DNA from: Actinokineospora globicatena
GTDB lineage: Bacteria > Actinomycetota > Actinomycetes > Mycobacteriales > Pseudonocardiaceae
Assembly: GCF_024171945.1 (NCBI RefSeq)
Contig: NZ_JAMTCR010000003.1
Coordinates: 610,211 to 674,210 of the forward strand
Length of the DNA stretch: 64,000 nt
Direction: 5' to 3'
Position 1 is the first letter of the stretch; each line of letters opens with the position of its first letter. The position numbers and the translations under genes are program-made. Shown in pieces: positions 36,431 to 42,782 of this stretch. A model generated the notes under the pieces. That model was given only the letters and a program-made list of their open reading frames with translations. It did no database searches and was not told the DNA's origin.

Positions 36431-38373
36431 TGGCCCTGCCAGCGCCCAACCTCGACGACCGCCGGTTCCAGCAGCTGGTCGACGAGGCCAAGCGGTACGT
36501 GCGCAACAGGTGTCCGGAGTGGACCGACCACAACGTCTCCGACCCCGGGGTCACGTTGATCGAAACCTTCGCGCAGATGGTCGACCAGCTCGTCTACCGG
36601 CTCAACCGGGTTCCCGAGCGCAACTATTTGGCGTTCCTGGACCTGCTCGGCGTCCGGCTGTTCCCACCGACGGCGGCCAGGGCGGACGTGACCTTCTGGC
36701 TGTCGGCACCGCAAGCTGAAGTGGTGTTGCTGCCCGCGGGGACCGAGGTGGCGACGGCACGTGCGGAGACCGCGGAGGCCGTGGTGTTCGCGACGATCGA
36801 ACCACTGCCGATCGTGCCGACCGAACTCACCGCGCTGGTGACGAAGTCGGCGGCGGGCGAGCACACCGACCGCACCAAGGATCTCGTCGCGGGTCAGGAC
36901 GTCCGATGCTTCCAGACCACCCCGGCGCCGGGTGACGCGACGCTTTTCGGCCTCTCGGTAGCGGCGCCGCGGTGCGTCGTGGTGCTGCGGCTGGACAGCC
37001 AGGTGGAGGGCATCGGCGTCGACCCGCGCCAACCGCCGCTGGTGTGGGAGGCGTGGGACGGTCATGGATGGACCGACTGTGAGACCGATGAGGACAGTAC
37101 CGGCGGGCTCAACCGACCTGGCGAGGTCGTGGTACACCTGCCTGCGTCGCACACGGAGTCGGCGATCTCCGGTACGCGGGCCGGGTGGGTGCGCTGCCGG
37201 GTCACCGAACCTGAGGCAGGCCAACCGTTCTACGCCGAGTCTCCGACAATCCGCGTCGCGGAGGCGTTCACCCTGGGTGGTACCACGACCGTCGAGCATG
37301 CCGAGACGGTGCCGGACGTGCCGCTCGGGCAGTCGCAGGGTGTGCCAGGCCAGAAGTTCACGTTGCCCAGGACGCCTGTGCTGACCGATGGCGAGCCCGT
37401 CACCGTGCTGGTCTCCGATGGCGAGGGCTGGCAGCAGTGGATCGCCGTGGAGCACTTCGGCGAGTCGGGCCCGCACGACCGGCACATCGTCTTGGACGCC
37501 ACGCTCGGTGAGGTGCGTTTCCCGCCCGCAGTGCGCGAGCCGAACGGGGAACCACGCCACTACGGCGCTGTTCCGCCTAAGGGGGCCACGATCCTGGTGG
37601 AGCGCTACCGCACCGGCGGGGGGCGCGTGGGGAATGTGGCCCGCGGCTCGATCTCGGTGCTGCGGAGTTCCGTGCCTTACGTCTCGGCGGTGGTCAACCG
37701 GGAGGCGGCTCGGGGTGGGGTCGACGGCGAGACCGTTGCCGAGGCCAGGGAACGTGCGCCACAGCAACTGCGTGTCCAGGACCGGGCGGTGACGGCGTCG
37801 GACCACGAGCGGATCGCGCACGAGGCCGCGCCTTCCCTGGCCCGGGTGCGGTGCCTGCCGTCGTCCGATGAGCCTGGCGCGGCCCGGATCTTGGTCGTCC
37901 CGTCGGCCACCACCGGGGTTGGCGAGTACCTGCGGATCGAGCAGCTCATCCCGTCGGACGAGGTGCTGGCGGCGGTGGCGGAGCGGCTGGACGCTCGGCG
38001 GCTGCTGGGCACCCGTGCGATCGTCACTCCGCCGCGGTACCAGGGGATCACCGTCGTCGCCCGGCTGCGTGCCGCCGATGCCGATGTTGATCACGTGCGG
38101 ACCTCGGCGCAGGACGCGCTGCACGGCTACCTCAACCCGCTGACAGGCGGTGCGGGCGGCACAGGGTGGGAGTTCGGCCGCGCGGTGCAGTACGGCGAGA
38201 TTTTCGCGGTGCTCCAACAGGTCGCGGGCGTCGGTGTGGTGGAGGAGATCCTGTTGTTCCCGGCCAACCCGTTGACCGGCGTGCGCGGCGGGCGGGTGGA
38301 CCGGGTCGACCTCACCCCGGACGCGCTGGTGTTCTCCCATCAGCACCAGGTGACTGTGGTGGGTGCGTCGTGA
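36430..38373 (+). CDS. Baseplate J-like protein (Afp11-like)
   Basis: This encodes 647 residues from ATG 36430 (TGATG overlap). The N-terminal DRRFQQLVDEAKRYVRNRCP, then DPGVTLIETFAQMVDQLVYR and RLNRVPERNYLAFLDLLG, are typical of J-like wedge proteins of eCIS, as is the C-terminal GRAVQYGEIFAVLQQVAGVG. A central beta region (about 100-400) is expanded relative to phage gpJ. It forms the baseplate wedge that triggers sheath contraction. It overlaps the next gene by GTGA. Confidence 0.93.
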   Translation: MALPAPNLDDRRFQQLVDEAKRYVRNRCPEWTDHNVSDPGVTLIETFAQMVDQLVYRLNRVPERNYLAFLDLLGVRLFPPTAARADVTFWLSAPQAEVVLLPAGTEVATARAETAEAVVFATIEPLPIVPTELTALVTKSAAGEHTDRTKDLVAGQDVRCFQTTPAPGDATLFGLSVAAPRCVVVLRLDSQVEGIGVDPRQPPLVWEAWDGHGWTDCETDEDSTGGLNRPGEVVVHLPASHTESAISGTRAGWVRCRVTEPEAGQPFYAESPTIRVAEAFTLGGTTTVEHAETVPDVPLGQSQGVPGQKFTLPRTPVLTDGEPVTVLVSDGEGWQQWIAVEHFGESGPHDRHIVLDATLGEVRFPPAVREPNGEPRHYGAVPPKGATILVERYRTGGGRVGNVARGSISVLRSSVPYVSAVVNREAARGGVDGETVAEARERAPQQLRVQDRAVTASDHERIAHEAAPSLARVRCLPSSDEPGAARILVVPSATTGVGEYLRIEQLIPSDEVLAAVAERLDARRLLGTRAIVTPPRYQGITVVARLRAADADVDHVRTSAQDALHGYLNPLTGGAGGTGWEFGRAVQYGEIFAVLQQVAGVGVVEEILLFPANPLTGVRGGRVDRVDLTPDALVFSHQHQVTVVGAS

Positions 38374-38921
38374 GCCGGGCTGCGCTCCCGGGGTTGCCGA
38401 GTACCCATCCCATCGGCGCACTACTGCCCGCGCTTTACGCCACGGATGACTTCGCGCTCCGGTTCACCTCGGGCCTTGACGACGTGCTGTCGGTGGTCCT
38501 GTCCACACTGGACAACCTGACGGCGTACTTCGACCCGGCGCTGACCCCGGAGGACTTCCTGGTGTGGCTGTCGTCCTGGGTCGCGGAACGGACCGACCCC
38601 CGCTGGCCGGAACCAGTCCGCCGAGAACTCGTCCGCCGCGCCGTCGACCTCCACCGCGACCGTGGCACCGCCGCAGGCCTCGCCGCACGCCTGCGCCTAG
38701 CGCTGGGGGTCGGGGTACGGATCACGGACGGCCCCGGTGTGGCGTGGTCCGACTCTGCGGACGCAGATCTGCCAGGGTCGGTGCCGGACCTGGTGGTGCA
38801 GGTCTGGCCGGACCGCGCCGCCGCGGACCACGACCAGGTCATCGCCGTAGTCGCCGCCCACTGCCCCGTCCACCTGGCCCCCCAGGTCGAGATCCTCCCC
38901 ACCGCCCCGGACACCCCATGA
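38370..38921 (+). CDS. Phage tail protein I-like baseplate component (Afp12-type position)
   Basis: This encodes 183 residues from GTG 38370. It has HPIGALLPALYATDDFALRF, DNLTAYFDPALTPEDFLVWL and the helical VRRELVRRAVDLHRDRGTAA region typical of the tail protein I family in actinobacterial eCIS. It should complete the wedge with the J-like protein. In phages gpI lies next to tail fibres, but no fibre gene follows here. It overlaps the next start by ATGA. Confidence 0.88.
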   Translation: MSRAALPGLPSTHPIGALLPALYATDDFALRFTSGLDDVLSVVLSTLDNLTAYFDPALTPEDFLVWLSSWVAERTDPRWPEPVRRELVRRAVDLHRDRGTAAGLAARLRLALGVGVRITDGPGVAWSDSADADLPGSVPDLVVQVWPDRAAADHDQVIAVVAAHCPVHLAPQVEILPTAPDTP

Positions 38922-40012
38922 CCATCCACACCTGCCCCGTCTGCGGCAGCCCAGTCACCAACACCGACGACTTCTGCGGCACCTGCGGCACCTACCTCGG
39001 CTGGTCCACCGCACCACCCACCACAGCACCAAGCGACACCCCAGGCCCGGCACCGGTCGACCCGCCGACCGTGTCCTCGGCACCCACTGACGACGTGGCT
39101 TCCGGTGATGGGATGCCCGGCCACGCCGCACCGGTGCCCGCTGCCACCGAGCCTGCTGTCCTTGAGCCTCCCGAACCAGAGCACTCCGAATCCGCGCGCG
39201 CAGGCACCGGGCCTGTCGATTCGTCGAATGCAGGCGGTCCCGCACGGTCGACCGACACCGCACCGGTGCTACCGGCGCGGCCGGTCGCGGTCCGCCCGAA
39301 AGCGAGTGCCGTCCGGACCGACACCGTGGAGGGTCCGCCTTGCCCCGCGTGCGGGACGCCGAATCCACCGGACCGCCGCTTCTGCCGTCGTTGTGCCACC
39401 CCCCTCTCACCCGGCTCGGCGGCCCAAGCAGGCAAAACCCGGCGCCGGTGGTCCTGGCACGGGGATCGCTCCCGCTGGCTGCGCGCCTTGGTGGCCCTCC
39501 TGGTCGTCATCGCCATCGTGGTGCTCGGCGTCGTCCTGTACCCCCAGCTCGACAATGCCGTCCAGGACATCCGCGACCGCCTGGCCACCCCGGCCGCCAT
39601 CGCCCCGCGAACCGTCACCGCCACCGCGGCACTCCCCGACCACCCCGCCCAAGCCGCCGCCGACGGTCTCTCCAACCGCTACTGGGGCACCCCCTCCCCC
39701 GGCGCCACCGCCACCTTCACCTTCGCCGACCCCTTCCGCCTCCTGTCGATCGTCATCCACACCGGTCCCACAGCCGAGCGCGACCACTTCACCGACCAAG
39801 CCCGCCCCACCGCCGTCGACCTCATCACCACCAGTTCCGACGGCACGACCCGCACCACCCCCATCGCCCTGTCCGACGAACCCGGCCCCCAACGCACCGA
39901 CCTGGGCATCTCCGACGTGGTCGAGGTGCGCCTACACATCCGCTCCACCACCGCCCAGGCCCCCAATACCCACATAGCCCTGGGCGAGGTCGAGTTCTTC
40001 CGCAGGCCATAA
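38918..40012 (+). CDS. Zinc-ribbon / single-TM / discoidin-like protein, CisA-like
   Basis: This encodes 364 residues from ATG 38918. Two zinc ribbons (Cys6, 9, 20, 23 and Cys142, 145, 156, 159) are separated by a Pro/Ala-rich linker. A basic stretch and one transmembrane helix (about 188-209) follow, then an outside domain of about 150 residues with a NADase-type/discoidin-like carbohydrate-binding pattern (DGLSNRYWGT, VEVRLHIRSTTAQAP). The architecture and last-gene position match CisA, the Streptomyces membrane protein that brings assembled particles to the membrane. The match is by architecture only. Its 3' end overlaps the convergent SARP gene by 81 bp. Confidence 0.82.
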   Translation: MTIHTCPVCGSPVTNTDDFCGTCGTYLGWSTAPPTTAPSDTPGPAPVDPPTVSSAPTDDVASGDGMPGHAAPVPAATEPAVLEPPEPEHSESARAGTGPVDSSNAGGPARSTDTAPVLPARPVAVRPKASAVRTDTVEGPPCPACGTPNPPDRRFCRRCATPLSPGSAAQAGKTRRRWSWHGDRSRWLRALVALLVVIAIVVLGVVLYPQLDNAVQDIRDRLATPAAIAPRTVTATAALPDHPAQAAADGLSNRYWGTPSPGATATFTFADPFRLLSIVIHTGPTAERDHFTDQARPTAVDLITTSSDGTTRTTPIALSDEPGPQRTDLGISDVVEVRLHIRSTTAQAPNTHIALGEVEFFRRP

Positions 40013-41794
40013 TTTCGTCCACTCGGGACCACGCGAACCAGGTCGTAGGGCCTCGTCGATCCGAGCACGGTTGCGGGCATACGCGCGGACCACGTGGTTG
40101 AAGTGGTAGTGCCCGGGGATGGTGTGGTGGAGCAGGTTCTCGTCGACCAAGGAATCCAACAGGGGCTCGACAGCGGCCGGGGTCAGCTCGCACAACATGG
40201 CGACGGAATCCGGTCCGAAGTCCGGGTACGGGTGTAGGCCCAGGCGGCGGAACAACTGCTGTTGGTCAGGTCGCAGGGCACGGTAAGACAGGTCGAAGAG
40301 CGCGTGCAGGTCACGGGTGCCGGTCGATAGCCTGGCCAGCAGGCGATCGGAGTCCTCCAGGTGGTCGGCCAGGTCACGCACTGTCCACTGTGGTCGCACC
40401 AGGAGGCGGCGGGCGGCCAGCGTGAGGGCAACGGGCAGGTGACCGCACAGCTCGGCAATCCGGGCCGCGCCGCGCGGGTCAGCCATGATCCGCTCACGGC
40501 CCGCCACCGAGACCAGGAGTTCCACCGCGGCCGCCCGGGGTAAGACGTCCAGCGCCAGCACCCGCGCGCCGTCGAGCGCGGCCAAGTTGCGCCTGGTGGT
40601 AACCAGCACCAGCGACCCAGGAGTACCGGGCAACAGCGGCCGCACCTGCTCGGCGCTACCCGCGTTGTCCAGCACGATCAGCGCGCGCTCACCCACCAAG
40701 CGATGCCGGAAGAGCGCGGCGCGGGCCGGGAGATCAGGTGGGACCTGAGCGACACCCAGCCCCCGCAGCAGTGACTCCAGCGCGGCGGACGGGTCGACCG
40801 GGTCATGTTCAGGGTCGAAACCCCGGAGGTCCACCCACAACGCGACATCGGGATACACGTCGGCCAACTGGTGAGCGGCATGCAACGCGAGCCGCGTCTT
40901 GCCGATACCTGCCATACCCTCGATCGAGCAGACCACGGCGTCGGACTTCCCATCCTCCGCGATGCCGCGCAAGACACGCAGCCGATCTCTCAACCCGACT
41001 ACACCGACGAGGTCTACCGGCAAGTGCCTGCGCACAGCGGGTTCCAGGTCCGGCGACTCGGTCAGCACGCGCTGGTGGGCTTGGCGCAGCAGCGGGCCGG
41101 GCTCGATGCCGAGTTCACCGGTCAGTGTCTCGCGTGCCCGTGAGAAAGCGGCCAGCGCCTCGGCCGTCCGCCCGCACTGGTGCAGCGCTTCCACAAAGCG
41201 TGCCCACAGCGATTCGCGCAGCGGGTGCTCGGCGAGCACGGGGCCGAGGCCGTCGACGACCAAGTCCGCCCGGCCGAGCCCGATCGCCGCCGCGGCGTGC
41301 TGTTCGACGACGGTGAGCCGCAGGTCGACCAACCTGGTCGCCTCAGCCACCAAGACCTCGCCCGGGCAGGCGAGTCCGTCGAGCGGTTCCCCGCGCCACA
41401 GCTCCAGCGCCCGGCCCAGATCCGTCATGGCCGCACCGAGTTCACCCGCGCGTAACGACGCGTCTCCCCTGGCGGCGAACTCGTGGAACCGCAACAGGTC
41501 CAGCTCCGAGGGCTCGACTTCCAGTCGATACGCACCCTGAGCGGTGACCAGCCGGGCGTCACCGTCACCGGACTCCCGCAGGGTGCGGCGCAAGCCCGCC
41601 ACGTGGGTTCGGATGTTGGACTCCGGGGCGGCCAGTGGCCGATCCCAGGCCGCGCTGGCCAGATATCCGATACTCGCCAACGAGTTCGCCCGCAGCAGCA
41701 ACGCGGCGAGCACCGCGCGCCTGCGTTGCCCGCCGAGGTCGATGCTGGTGTCCGCGTGCCGTACCTCCAGCGGACCCAAGAACAGGAACTCCAC
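39932..41794 (-). CDS. AfsR/SARP regulator with NB-ARC ATPase domain
   Basis: This encodes about 620 residues from GTG 41794 (VEFLFLGPLEVRH, the usual family N-terminus). A longer reading to 42079 would overlap the divergent gene and is not supported. It has an OmpR-type winged helix (to about 95), a BTAD domain (about 100-245), then an NB-ARC ATPase with Walker A GMAGIGKT and the ALIVLDNAGSAEQVRPLLPG segment. The C-terminal TPR block of AfsR is missing. Its 3' end runs 81 bp into the antisense strand of the CisA-like gene. Four 11-bp direct repeats lie in the upstream divergent region. Confidence 0.92.
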   Translation of the reverse strand: MEFLFLGPLEVRHADTSIDLGGQRRRAVLAALLLRANSLASIGYLASAAWDRPLAAPESNIRTHVAGLRRTLRESGDGDARLVTAQGAYRLEVEPSELDLLRFHEFAARGDASLRAGELGAAMTDLGRALELWRGEPLDGLACPGEVLVAEATRLVDLRLTVVEQHAAAAIGLGRADLVVDGLGPVLAEHPLRESLWARFVEALHQCGRTAEALAAFSRARETLTGELGIEPGPLLRQAHQRVLTESPDLEPAVRRHLPVDLVGVVGLRDRLRVLRGIAEDGKSDAVVCSIEGMAGIGKTRLALHAAHQLADVYPDVALWVDLRGFDPEHDPVDPSAALESLLRGLGVAQVPPDLPARAALFRHRLVGERALIVLDNAGSAEQVRPLLPGTPGSLVLVTTRRNLAALDGARVLALDVLPRAAAVELLVSVAGRERIMADPRGAARIAELCGHLPVALTLAARRLLVRPQWTVRDLADHLEDSDRLLARLSTGTRDLHALFDLSYRALRPDQQQLFRRLGLHPYPDFGPDSVAMLCELTPAAVEPLLDSLVDENLLHHTIPGHYHFNHVVRAYARNRARIDEALRPGSRGPEWTKLWPAEELDLAQGYVGIGGLGGGGADV

Positions 41795-41936
41795 TCCAGC
41801 CCCCTGGGTGAGGATGGCGGCCCGTACCGCGTTCCCCTGGGGCCGCACGCTGTCCCACGCCTGGTGTCGGCGAACCGGGACGGCACAATCGTGGCGCATC
41901 CGGCCGCGACGGGCATATCCGCCGGACGGGTCACCG

Positions 41937-41980
41937 TGTGCCACGTCCGTGCGACATCTGTGCGCCGCCTGTGCGACTGG
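41937..41980 (+). promoter_or_regulatory. Four tandem 11-bp direct repeats, probable SARP operator
   Basis: Four consecutive 11-bp units, TGTGCCACGTC, CGTGCGACATC, TGTGCGCCGCC and TGTGCGACTGG, share a TGTGCGAC-like heptamer core at exact 11-bp spacing. SARP proteins bind direct heptamers 11 bp apart near the -35 region. The site lies between the SARP gene (start 41794) and the secreted-protein gene (start 42037), so it could serve either. Confidence 0.6.
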
Positions 41981-42036
41981 GCTGAGACCGTTGTGCCGCA
42001 GGGAGTTCCCGGCTCGACGAGGAAGGAAATGGTCAC

Positions 42037-42354
42037 ATGGGCAAAAGGTTGACAGTGATCGCCGGTGCCGCGCTGGCACTGGGCGCCCTGGCCCCGGCCA
42101 CCGCGACGGCCACCCCGGCGCACGCCTACGCGTGCACGGTGGTCGCCAAGCAGACGGTGATCGTCCGCGCGTCAGCGAACACGGGCAGCACGGCCAAGGG
42201 CCAGCTCAACACCGGCGACAGCTCGTCCGCGTCCTGCTCGGCCACCAGCGGCGGCTCCTACACCGCGTGCGGCGGTTCGAGCACCTGGTGGATCCACGTC
42301 AGCGCTCGAGGTGGCGGCTACGTCGCCCAGCGCTGCGTCGACTGGTACACCTGA
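42037..42354 (+). CDS. Small secreted protein, SH3-like
   Basis: This encodes 105 residues from ATG 42037 (GAGGAAGGA 9 nt upstream). It has a typical signal peptide (KRLTVIAGAALALGALAPAT, cleavage near AHA) and a compact mature part of about 73 residues with four cysteines (CTVV, SASCSAT, TACGGSS, QRCVDW), probably two disulphides. The VRASANTGSTAKGQL segment resembles bacterial SH3 domains. It stands behind the 11-bp repeat array and before a strong terminator, so it is probably a single-gene unit under SARP control. The function is unknown. Confidence 0.8.
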   Translation: MGKRLTVIAGAALALGALAPATATATPAHAYACTVVAKQTVIVRASANTGSTAKGQLNTGDSSSASCSATSGGSYTACGGSSTWWIHVSARGGGYVAQRCVDWYT

Positions 42355-42370
42355 GCCAGACGCGTGAGGT

Positions 42371-42407
42371 GACTGTGGGGCGATGTCGACGACATCGCCC
42401 CACAGTC
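42371..42407. terminator. Perfect 17-bp hairpin terminator
   Basis: Arms GACTGTGGGGCGATGTC and its exact complement flank a 3-nt loop, 16 nt after the stop of the small secreted protein. This is among the strongest inverted repeats in the window. Confidence 0.85.
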
Positions 42408-42782
42408 CATTATGGATGTTTGTGAGACCGGTTCGCAACGACAGTCACACGCTCTCCACGACGAATACGGTCCTCTCCAGACAGTCCAAATACGCTCGAC
42501 AAGGTCGGCCAGACGATCGAACATCCCCCTTGTGCCGCGCCAATGCACGTTCGGCGGTAGCGGCTCCGGCATGTCGTCTACCACCGAACATCTACCGGTG
42601 TTCCGCGCTCGGCGGTTGGGCGCAGGCCGTTTGGGCTGGGTGGACCACCCCGGTCGTTGGCGGCTGAGTAGCGCTGTCGCCGGGAGGGCCCGGGTGTCGA
42701 TACTTGGGTGGTTGTTCACCTGCGGGGCGGTGGGCGGCGATCCCTTCTTGTCGCTTGGAGAATTCTGGGAGAGGAATCCTCT
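42408..42782. other. 375-bp region without a supported gene
   Basis: This stretch between the terminator and the protease gene is less GC-rich than its surroundings. Open frames exist on both strands but none has a ribosome site and a recognisable product. The last 60 bp, including GAGAGGAATCCTCT before GTG 42783, are the leader of the protease gene; a promoter is expected here but I cannot place its -10/-35 boxes with confidence. Confidence 0.5.

Noticed and set aside
36397-38421. 674-residue minus-strand open frame
   Set aside because: Exact antisense of the baseplate J-like gene; no ribosome site or domain.
27303-38921. Prophage or phage-tail remnant
   Set aside because: There is no capsid, portal, terminase, integrase, lysis gene or attachment site, while an AAA+ ATPase, DUF4255 and DUF4157 proteins are present, which marks an eCIS.
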